This document shows, in pieces, positions 5,971 through 12,012 of a stretch of DNA of 12,521 bases. Within the stretch, counting starts at the first letter, position 1. Each line of letters opens with the position of its first letter. Under the pieces are notes generated by a model. That model was not told where the DNA came from and did not search any database. It worked only from the letters and a program-made list of their open reading frames with translations. A program made the translations under genes and the position numbers. Source of the DNA: Candidatus Uhrbacteria bacterium (GTDB lineage Bacteria; Patescibacteriota; Patescibacteriia; 2-12-FULL-60-25); assembly GCA_009691315.1 (NCBI GenBank), contig SICT01000028.1, forward strand, positions 1 through 12,521. Reading direction: 5' to 3'.

Positions 5971-7833
5971 ATGAGTAACGAATCCTGGGGTACGGTCCTG
6001 AATCCAGATTGGATAAAAATGCGAAAAGGGAAGCATCAAACACCAGAAACTGAACCCAGAATCTCGGAAGCGACGTTCGCCTATAGCTATACGATCGTGA
6101 ATCTTGCTCCTGATGGAGCTGGTGAACGAGCTGGTTTAAAACCTCATGACTCTATTATACAAATAAATGGGCACGCGCCTGTGGATGGTGATGCCCTTGG
6201 GATCAGTAGAGAAGTTCAATCATGGAATGGTGAGGCGAAATTGCTACGGGTCAGAGACGTTTATGGCAAAGAACGAGACGTGAACCTAAAGCCGCAGTGG
6301 AATGAGTCAAGTAAGCGTTGGATCGTTGGAATAGGATATTTTCCCTCAAAATTTTTTGCGCATCATAATGAGCAGTCCGGGGAACGCTTACGTTATCCAT
6401 TTGAGATAAGAAATGATAAAGATGAGATCGCGGCAACGGGATACATTATTTTGGGTAAAGAAGAAGAGGGGACGCGAGGGGTTCAAAGACAAGTTGAAAA
6501 ATATATCCTGTCAGGACACCAAAAAGATGGGACCCCTATGGAGTATGATGTTTTAGCTCGTTTCAATACAACAGATGCAAAAATCTATTGGAGACCAGAT
6601 TTACAAAAAGCATGGGGATTATGTCATGGTGAAAAAGAAGTGAGTATTAAATATATCGATGACGCCCATTCTCTTCATACGCTTCTTCATGAACTACGAC
6701 ACACGTTTCAACGCACAGAACAGATATTTGGTGATCTCCACTGGGATTATGAATCTGTGATCGAGGAAGATTATACTGACGATGAAAAATGGACAAGAAA
6801 AATTCAGACGGAATATGGAATAAAAATTATTAAAAAGATTCTTTCTTTCATCTATCAGGAAGATGAAGTCAACCGTATTCTTCAAGGCTTGAATACAGAA
6901 AAATGGAAAGTCGACATCGAAAACCTTGAACTCGCGGAAAGGGAGCTAGGGTCCTTTTCTAAAAGAAAACGCGAATTGCGAGATGATTACGAAAGAAAAG
7001 TTTCTGATTTGCCCAGAACTGTTTTTAGAAAACATTTACATCCTCTGATCCCTAAGGAAAATTATGCCAAGATGCGTTCATTATTCGCTTCTGCTCAAAA
7101 TCCATTAGAGTCATTGTTGCAAGCAAAAACTTTTTATGCGAATGGAGAAATCACGCATGATACGGACCAACAGATAGTCGCAGATATTTTCCGTTCTCTC
7201 AAAAACGGTTTTTCGGCTGAAGATGCCGCGGATCAATATGGCGTTTGGCATCTTATTTTTGATTGGGATAAAGCCATCATAGACCCCGTAACAAATACGT
7301 TGACATTGGAAAGAAAATACAGACAGATCGGGATTCGTTTTGAAATGAACCCAAACAATCCTATTCCTCTTGAAGACCTGAAAGAAAAAATTGAAAGTGA
7401 ATTTGAAGTGGAAAAAAATAAATTGCAACTGGAATATGCATCAGAGCAGATGAAATTAGAAAATGAAAAAGCACGAGCACATGAAATGGTGCAACAAGCA
7501 TCGGCCCATCTGCCGAATGCACAAACCCTCATCTTCGGGTCTGTCCGGATGGTGGACGTGTTAAGATTACCAACTTTTTTAATAGAGAGAGATGCAGAAT
7601 ATGGCGCATTGATCGGATTACGTGCCATCAAGAAAGAATGTGGCATCAACTTTTTACAATCTTTCCATCCTAATCCGGAAGATGTTTCTGACCCTAAAAA
7701 AACAAAAAAGATTGATAGTATCGCTAACATAGAATCCTATATGGAAAGAATCGGGATAGCAAAAGAAGTTATTGCTCAAATAAATGCTAAACGCGTCATG
7801 AACGCGAATGGAAAAATATTATTGAAACGCTGA
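5971..7833 (+). CDS. PDZ-domain protein with HExxH zinc-peptidase motif (620 residues), unfamiliar architecture
   Basis: A PDZ-like domain (about 36-108) is recognised from YTIVNLAPDGAGERAGLKPHD followed by IIQINGHAP and a strand ending in VRDVYGKERDVNL. After a beta-rich region (about 115-230), LHTLLHELRHTFQ carries H240-E241-L-R-H244, the HExxH zinc-binding signature. E261, E265 and E266 lie 17-22 residues after H244, so a third ligand of the gluzincin type (HExxH...E) is possible, as is H257. Charged helices follow (317-345), then an uncharacterised region, a coiled coil (about 470-510, KIESEFEVEKNKLQLEY) and a C-terminal domain ending in a lysine/asparagine-rich tail. No signal peptide or membrane helix is visible, so it should be cytoplasmic, unusual for a PDZ peptidase. 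The gene is more AT-rich than its neighbours and has no clear Shine-Dalgarno sequence; it starts 12 bases after the SanA-like gene. Peptidase activity is inferred from the motif only. Confidence 0.85.
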   Translation: MSNESWGTVLNPDWIKMRKGKHQTPETEPRISEATFAYSYTIVNLAPDGAGERAGLKPHDSIIQINGHAPVDGDALGISREVQSWNGEAKLLRVRDVYGKERDVNLKPQWNESSKRWIVGIGYFPSKFFAHHNEQSGERLRYPFEIRNDKDEIAATGYIILGKEEEGTRGVQRQVEKYILSGHQKDGTPMEYDVLARFNTTDAKIYWRPDLQKAWGLCHGEKEVSIKYIDDAHSLHTLLHELRHTFQRTEQIFGDLHWDYESVIEEDYTDDEKWTRKIQTEYGIKIIKKILSFIYQEDEVNRILQGLNTEKWKVDIENLELAERELGSFSKRKRELRDDYERKVSDLPRTVFRKHLHPLIPKENYAKMRSLFASAQNPLESLLQAKTFYANGEITHDTDQQIVADIFRSLKNGFSAEDAADQYGVWHLIFDWDKAIIDPVTNTLTLERKYRQIGIRFEMNPNNPIPLEDLKEKIESEFEVEKNKLQLEYASEQMKLENEKARAHEMVQQASAHLPNAQTLIFGSVRMVDVLRLPTFLIERDAEYGALIGLRAIKKECGINFLQSFHPNPEDVSDPKKTKKIDSIANIESYMERIGIAKEVIAQINAKRVMNANGKILLKR

Positions 7834-7850
7834 TAAATTCCTCAAATCAT

Positions 7851-7894
7851 CAAGTGTATCAAACTCTAACTATAGCTAAAGTTTGATACACTTG
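7851..7894. repeat. Perfect 15-bp inverted repeat downstream of the PDZ gene
   Basis: CAAGTGTATCAAACT (7851-7865), a 14-base spacer, AGTTTGATACACTTG (7880-7894). The arms match without error. No T-tract follows on either strand, so it is not a standard intrinsic terminator. It could be an RNA hairpin protecting the 3' end of the rmuC operon transcript, a protein-binding operator, or a mobile-element relic. No second copy exists in the window. Confidence 0.85.
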
Positions 7895-8048
7895 CGATCC
7901 TTGTATACCGGACAGTGAAAACACGAACAATGAAAGACTAGACATTTTCCCAATTTTCTGCTAACCTATTTTTATTACGTCATTTGTTTGCGAAATTGCT
8001 AGAGAAATCGCCGACACACACGTAGCTAATTCCTCCAGACGGTAAAAT
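7895..8048. other. AT-rich non-coding stretch between the PDZ gene and the ABC transporter leader
   Basis: Part of the 426-base gap 7834-8259. I see no convincing gene here. The minus-strand frame 7980-8183 has no ribosome site and runs through the attenuator. The promoter of the ABC transporter should lie here or just after; candidates are weak (TGCTAACCT near 7959 as an extended -10, TATAAC near 8088 without a well-spaced -35). Confidence 0.4.
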
Positions 8049-8174
8049 ATGAAAAACACTTTTTACAAAATGAACCTCGCGTTTTTGTATAACGTGATGT
8101 TTGGAATTGGCCGTGTGACTCCCGCATCTCAGGATGGGGAGTTGAATCGTCGGCGAGATATTTTGAGATTTTAA
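8049..8174 (+). CDS. Possible 41-codon leader peptide before the ABC transporter
   Basis: Begins MKNTFYKMNLAFLYNVMF and ends RRRDILRF, stop TAA at 8172-8174, 24 bases before the terminator stem at 8199. The start has no good Shine-Dalgarno sequence (upstream AGACGGTAAAAT), so translation is uncertain. Its 3' end covers the bases (8150-8157) that can pair with the terminator, the geometry expected of a leader peptide. A run of Arg-Arg-Arg codons (CGT CGG CGA) falls exactly on that pairing segment. It may instead be a chance frame. Confidence 0.3.
   Translation: MKNTFYKMNLAFLYNVMFGIGRVTPASQDGELNRRRDILRF
8118..8158 (+). promoter_or_regulatory. Leader hairpin and alternative-pairing segment (putative attenuator)
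   Basis: The hairpin ACTCCC (8118-8123), bulged G, CATC (8125-8128), loop TCAG, GATG (8133-8136), GGGAGT (8137-8142) has 10 paired bases. Just after it, TCGGCGAG (8150-8157) is perfectly complementary to CTCGCCGA (8201-8208), the left half of the terminator hairpin, so the two pairings exclude each other. This is the layout of transcription attenuation. The signal (ribosome stalling or a ligand) cannot be told from sequence. Confidence 0.5.
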
Positions 8175-8198
8175 AATTCCCATTTTGAAGTCTTAAAT

Positions 8199-8226
8199 CC
8201 CTCGCCGAATTGGCGGGGGATTTTTG
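8199..8226 (+). terminator. Intrinsic terminator in the leader of the ABC transporter gene
   Basis: Stem CCCTCGCC (8199-8206), loop GAATT, GGCGGGGG (8212-8219), 8 bp with one G-U pair, followed by ATTTTTG. It lies 34 bases before the ATG at 8260. As nothing well supported is coded just upstream, it probably controls read-through into the transporter gene. Confidence 0.75.
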
Positions 8227-8259
8227 ATCTTCGACAACCCAAGAAAGGAGAGTGCGACC

Positions 8260-10110
8260 ATGGATGCTGACTCTGTAAATTGGAAGGACTACCACAAAGG
8301 CTCGCGAGAAATCTACGAAGTGTACCGTTGGATCTGGAAAGATCTAATGGGCGTGGAAAGCCGCAAGCTCATGCGACCGATCGTGATCTTCATGGCACTC
8401 AGCAATGCGCTGGCCATGACCGTGCCGTGGATTCTTGGGCGACTGATCGACCAAGCACGCGCACAAAACGGGACCATGATGATTCTCCTGATCGCAGGAT
8501 TTCACCTGATCAAAGTCCTGCATAAGCACTGCGGTTATCGCGTCGGATGTGCGCGCGAACTATTTTTCGGTGCCAGTCGTGGAAGCGTAGACAAGGCGAT
8601 CAATCGTCTGTTCTTCGAAAAATCTCTCGGACAAATGTTGCAAGACCATGATCGACTGTCAGCCGCCAACCTAAACAAAGGGCGGGGACAGCTCTATCAG
8701 ATCATGGATCTTCTGTTGTTCGAGGGGATTGAGACAGCGCTCCTGCTCCTCATGAGCTTTGCCTGTCTGTGGATTTTGAGTCCACTGTCTGGAGCAATCG
8801 TCACTCTCATTGTCACGATCTTCGGCATCTGGTCGCGCGGTCTGCATCGCAAGCTCGCCGTGACCTGCGTACCGATTGATATTGATCTGCGCAAGCTCGA
8901 TCGGCATCGGGAAGAAATTTGGGATAAAAATGAAAAGCCTAAAACCAATGCCAAAGAGCCAGCGGAGATTGAGTACATGAGTGATGAGTTTCAGCGCATC
9001 TTGACCATGGATCGAAGTTTTTGGCTGTGGTACATTAAACAGCTATTTAAACGCGATCTGGTCAATGATTTGGCCCTCACAGCCATTCTCGCCATCACCA
9101 GCCTCTATCTCAAAAACGGCACTTGGAACATCGGATTGTTCATTGCCGTGTCCAGTTGGTCCTCGCTCATGATTGACAATCTTCATCGTCTGAGCCGACT
9201 CGAGCAACGCGTCAGCTGGAGCTACCCACCGGTCAACTCGATGAAAGAGACCTTGACCATGAAACCGGACATCGTTGACAAGCCCAATGCCATTGAGCTT
9301 GATGTAAGCGATGGGGTGCATGTGGAAATTTCACACGTAACCCATGCCTACCCTCGACACGATGGGGAAGTGGGTGAACCTCGTCCAGTGCTATCAGATG
9401 TCACCTTTGCTATTGAGCGTGGTGAAGTCGTTGGACTGATTGGTCCAAGCGGTACGGGCAAAAGTACGCTCATGCGTTTGCTCCAGCGCGGCATGGATCC
9501 AACCGAAGGCATGATCGCGATCAACGGACATGATCTGCGAGATGTGCAACTGCGGTCCTGGCTCATCCCAACCGGCTACATTCCGCAAAAAGCGGCTGTG
9601 TCAACCGGTACCATTCGTACCAACCTCCTGTACGGCCTATCGCCTGAACAGCGGGCACAGATGACAGATGAGGAGCTTTTGGCACTGGTGCGCGAACTGC
9701 GCATTGATTTTCACGGACGCTTGACCAAGGGTCTTGATACGCCGGTTGGAGAACGCGGCGTCAAACTCTCTGGTGGCGAAGAACAGCGTTTGAGTATTGG
9801 TGCTGCCGTGATCAAACGTCCACGCTTTATGCTCATCGATGAAGCAACCAGCAATCTTGATTCCACGACCGAAAAAGAAGTTCAACTTGGTCTGGCACGA
9901 GCGCTGGCAGGCAACGTCTCTGCGCTCATCATCGCGCATCGCTTGAGCACCGTACGCAAGATCTGTGATAAATTTGTGGTCTTGCGTCGCGCGAGCGAAC
10001 TTGTCGATGGTCAACCTCAAGTCGAAGCCATCGCGCATTCATTTGAAGAGCTCGCACGAATTTCCCCTACATTCCGCCAACTGGCCGAAGATCAGGAACT
10101 CGTGATCTGA
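8260..10110 (+). CDS. ABC exporter half-transporter (fused membrane and ATPase domains)
   Basis: 616 residues, the usual length of a type IV (B-family) exporter half, expected to work as a homodimer or with a partner encoded elsewhere. The start at 8260 follows AAAGGAG by about nine bases; the in-frame start at 8224 overlaps the terminator. The membrane part (about 35-325) has hydrophobic segments such as IVIFMALSNALAMTVPWIL, LLLLMSFACLWIL and LALTAILAITSLYL, with a long charged cytoplasmic loop after CVPIDIDLRKLDRHREE. The ATPase part has Walker A GPSGTGKST (395-403), Q-loop YIPQK, signature LSGGE (503-507), Walker B FMLIDE with D527 and E528, D-loop SNLD, and switch H560 in IIAHRLST. All catalytic residues are present. 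The substrate cannot be deduced. The upstream attenuator suggests induced expression, and a terminator (10127-10152) ends the unit. Confidence 0.94.
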   Translation: MDADSVNWKDYHKGSREIYEVYRWIWKDLMGVESRKLMRPIVIFMALSNALAMTVPWILGRLIDQARAQNGTMMILLIAGFHLIKVLHKHCGYRVGCARELFFGASRGSVDKAINRLFFEKSLGQMLQDHDRLSAANLNKGRGQLYQIMDLLLFEGIETALLLLMSFACLWILSPLSGAIVTLIVTIFGIWSRGLHRKLAVTCVPIDIDLRKLDRHREEIWDKNEKPKTNAKEPAEIEYMSDEFQRILTMDRSFWLWYIKQLFKRDLVNDLALTAILAITSLYLKNGTWNIGLFIAVSSWSSLMIDNLHRLSRLEQRVSWSYPPVNSMKETLTMKPDIVDKPNAIELDVSDGVHVEISHVTHAYPRHDGEVGEPRPVLSDVTFAIERGEVVGLIGPSGTGKSTLMRLLQRGMDPTEGMIAINGHDLRDVQLRSWLIPTGYIPQKAAVSTGTIRTNLLYGLSPEQRAQMTDEELLALVRELRIDFHGRLTKGLDTPVGERGVKLSGGEEQRLSIGAAVIKRPRFMLIDEATSNLDSTTEKEVQLGLARALAGNVSALIIAHRLSTVRKICDKFVVLRRASELVDGQPQVEAIAHSFEELARISPTFRQLAEDQELVI

Positions 10111-10126
10111 TATTCTTTCTCTTACG

Positions 10127-10153
10127 CCCTCGAAATTTTTTCGAGGGATTTTT
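10127..10153 (+). terminator. Intrinsic terminator after the ABC transporter gene
   Basis: Perfect stem CCCTCGAAA (10127-10135), loop TTT, TTTCGAGGG (10139-10147), then ATTTTT. It lies 16 bases after the stop codon. Confidence 0.88.
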
Positions 10154-10227
10154 ATATTGACAATTTAAAAAATTTGAGGTAAGGAATGGGTACGTTTTTC
10201 AACCCTTGAGATCAGGAGAAGAACATC

Positions 10228-10884
10228 ATGGGCAAGCGAGGACCGTTGTTCGCACAACAAGTGATGCTCAAAAAGTGGGCAGATTTCTTAGGCGCAGGCG
10301 CCGCTGAACGTTACAGTCGATACATCATCGAAGAGATCAGGCAGTGGTCTCCGATCAGTCTGAGGGTGATTCAAAAAGGGACGGGTCAAGATCCGTGGGT
10401 GCTCGGGCTATCGAGTGACGATATGCAGCTCGCCCAAGAGGCGCATGGATCACGCAGGATTGCCGAAAAACGCATTTGGGAACACCTCGCGCGGCGACTA
10501 AACTGCGCGCACGTGGAATCCGACCTCATGGCAATCATCCCACAAATTGATCGCGGGGTGAGGAATGAGGCGCGAGTGATCGAGCTCCTTCTGGCCCAAG
10601 CCAACCTTCCTCGCAAACAACGGCGACTCCCTTGGCTGACAGGAATCGTTCGGGCGCAGCGAGAAGCGGACCTTGAAGGAATCGATGTATTCCTGAAAAC
10701 GGATCGCTTTGGGCAGATAAAGGTCCAGATCAAGAGTTCCGAAGGGGGAAGGACTGCTTTCTGGCAAGAGGGTGGTGACCAAGACATCATTGTCATCGTG
10801 GCTCACGTCCAGAAAACCGATGATGACATTTTACACGAGATCGAAGCTGAAGTCATGGCTCATCATCGACGCAGAACGCCATAA
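10228..10884 (+). CDS. Putative stand-alone PD-(D/E)XK-type nuclease (218 residues)
   Basis: The start at 10228 follows AGGAGAA by six to eight bases. The second half resembles a restriction-endonuclease fold: acidic residue E114 in a helix (RNEARVIELLLAQA), then READLEGIDVFLKT with D153 (E146, D148 and E150 also nearby), a turn (DRFG), and the strand IKVQIKSS with Q167-I-K169, the (D/E)XK position with Gln replacing the acid, as in some members. The GIDVFL...VQIKSS pattern is common in small nuclease-like proteins. A following EGG and IIVIVAHVQ strand also fit the fold. The N-terminal half (1-100) is helical and basic (e.g. SRRIAEKRIWEHLARRLNC) and may bind DNA or RNA. No methyltransferase, toxin partner or mobile element lies next to it, so a restriction role is not supported. 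It is its own unit, ending in a terminator at 10902. Nuclease activity is inference from the motif. Confidence 0.7.
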   Translation: MGKRGPLFAQQVMLKKWADFLGAGAAERYSRYIIEEIRQWSPISLRVIQKGTGQDPWVLGLSSDDMQLAQEAHGSRRIAEKRIWEHLARRLNCAHVESDLMAIIPQIDRGVRNEARVIELLLAQANLPRKQRRLPWLTGIVRAQREADLEGIDVFLKTDRFGQIKVQIKSSEGGRTAFWQEGGDQDIIVIVAHVQKTDDDILHEIEAEVMAHHRRRTP

Positions 10885-10901
10885 AAAATCTTCTTTCTAA
10901 C

Positions 10902-10922
10902 ACCGCCTCTGCGGTTTTTTTT
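10902..10922 (+). terminator. Intrinsic terminator after the putative nuclease gene
   Basis: Stem ACCGC (10902-10906), loop CTCT, GCGGT (10911-10915), followed by a run of T to 10922. It lies 17 bases after the stop codon. The minus strand has no T-tract here, so ftsQ from the other side is not terminated by it. Confidence 0.85.
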
Positions 10923-11005
10923 AAAGAGAGTAGGTGAGTGGGTTGGTTTCAAAGATCTTCTTGCGTCGCACAATATATCTTATACGACTCATGCAGTCTT
11001 TTTTT

Positions 11006-11851
11006 TTACTTTACAAAGACTTTCCCTGGAATCCGCACATCTACGTACTCTGTCACCTTTAAATCCTTTGGCTGATACTTCTTAAATGTTAGATAGCCTT
11101 TAAATTGAGGTTCTAGAGGCGCTGCCAGGTCAACAAACACTTTATCACCCTGAGCGGTGATAAAGATCGCCTTGGTGCTAGATGCCCCAGGTGGGTTTAA
11201 CTCTCGATACAGGAAGCCTGCTTTCATCGCCTGAGAGGTACTTTCGACCCATTGCTTGACCTGTAGATCGTCTGCGACACGATAACCGTGGATCATACGT
11301 TCATCTAAATCATGATGCACGAGCGGCGGATCATCAACTAAGGCGGGACGAGAACCGAGAATACGAGCTTGTGCGTCCTTACGCTCACTAGGCGTTAAAT
11401 CATCCATGACGGCCCCGTGAGTGTCAGCCCAGACATATTGCTGATGAGAGTAAAAAATCAACTTTTGTGAACGCTCTTTTATCGAGAGTCGTAAAATATG
11501 AGTATAGGACTTATCCACAAGCGCTTCTTCAAGAAATAAAGCTGTTTGCAACTGTTGGGCTAAGGCTTCACGATCAATAAACCACGCATGACGTCCTGGC
11601 CACGGTCTCCAAGAGGCTCGATGGTCTAAAACCGACAGCACTTCCCTACTGACATCCGCTGTATCGATTTTACCAGCTCCCACAACCTGAATCGTATTGA
11701 TTAAAAATAAATCACTGATAAAAAAAATGTATAACCAACCAACAACAGCAATCAACGCAAGAAAATCAAAAATTCTCCCTCTCCGATTTGGGTCTGAGTA
11801 ATTCTTCAACGGCCGTATTCTCCCCTGTCTTTGATCTGCGGGCTTAAACAT
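11006..11851 (-). CDS. ftsQ: Cell division protein FtsQ/DivIB
   Basis: Bitopic divisome protein that with FtsB and FtsL activates septal peptidoglycan synthesis. 281 residues: a basic cytoplasmic N-terminus (1-27), one membrane helix (28-48, FDFLALIAVVGWLYIFFIS), then an outward POTRA domain opening with LFLINTIQVVGAGKIDTADV (about 48-67) and running to HILRLSIKERSQKLIF (118-133), a beta domain, and the family's closing strand KVTEYVDVRIPGKVFVK. The sequence is divergent, but the domain order and the C-terminal 'Y-D-R-x-G-V' signature fit FtsQ. There is no Shine-Dalgarno sequence before the ATG; the likely -10 lies only ten bases upstream, so the mRNA may be almost leaderless. It is transcribed away from ddl, its usual dcw-cluster neighbour. 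A perfect DnaA-box 9-mer lies within the gene (11511-11519), probably by chance. Confidence 0.87.
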   Translation of the reverse strand: MFKPADQRQGRIRPLKNYSDPNRRGRIFDFLALIAVVGWLYIFFISDLFLINTIQVVGAGKIDTADVSREVLSVLDHRASWRPWPGRHAWFIDREALAQQLQTALFLEEALVDKSYTHILRLSIKERSQKLIFYSHQQYVWADTHGAVMDDLTPSERKDAQARILGSRPALVDDPPLVHHDLDERMIHGYRVADDLQVKQWVESTSQAMKAGFLYRELNPPGASSTKAIFITAQGDKVFVDLAAPLEPQFKGYLTFKKYQPKDLKVTEYVDVRIPGKVFVK

Positions 11852-11861
11852 AAGCCTGTTT

Positions 11862-11870
11862 AGTATAGCA
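11862..11870 (-). promoter_or_regulatory. Extended -10 promoter of ftsQ
   Basis: On the minus strand TGCTATACT (11870-11862) is an extended -10 (TGn plus TATACT, one mismatch). No good -35 lies 17 bases upstream, which extended -10 promoters can do without. The predicted start, near 11855, lies about four bases before the ATG at 11851. Confidence 0.55.
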
Positions 11871-11948
11871 AAAAACCTTCTGCTTCACGATCTTCAAAAA
11901 AATAAATGAGAATAAATTTGCAAAAAATATACTCATTCTTATACTTAA

Positions 11949-11977
11949 TTGACAGTATAAATGAATAAGCATCTAAT
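11949..11977 (+). promoter_or_regulatory. Sigma70-type promoter of ddl
   Basis: -35 TTGACA (11949-11954, perfect), a 17-base spacer, -10 TCTAAT (11972-11977, one mismatch). Transcription should begin near 11984, about 30 bases before the ATG at 12013. The 161-base gap to ftsQ is AT-rich and holds both divergent promoters. Confidence 0.7.
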
Positions 11978-12012
11978 ATAAGCATAGATTATATTAATTT
12001 TTCTGCAAGAAT

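Noticed and set aside
7233..7730. 165-codon minus-strand frame inside the PDZ gene
   Set aside because: Low-complexity Ser/Phe-rich translation, the shadow of an AT-rich Glu/Lys-rich gene; no start signals.
7980..8183. 67-codon minus-strand frame in the ABC transporter leader
   Set aside because: No ribosome site or promoter, and it spans the attenuator structures.
7834..8259. tRNA, small RNA gene or CRISPR array in the long gap
   Set aside because: No cloverleaf arms, CCA end or regularly spaced repeats; the structures seen are explained as one inverted repeat and an attenuator.
10157..10185. TTGACA at 10157 as a promoter of the nuclease-like gene
   Set aside because: The -35 box is perfect, but the hexamer at 17 bases (TAAGGA) matches the -10 consensus at only two positions.
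4256..11519. Replication origin suggested by two perfect DnaA boxes
   Set aside because: The two sites are 7 kb apart, one inside ftsQ; there is no cluster, AT-rich unwinding region or dnaA gene.
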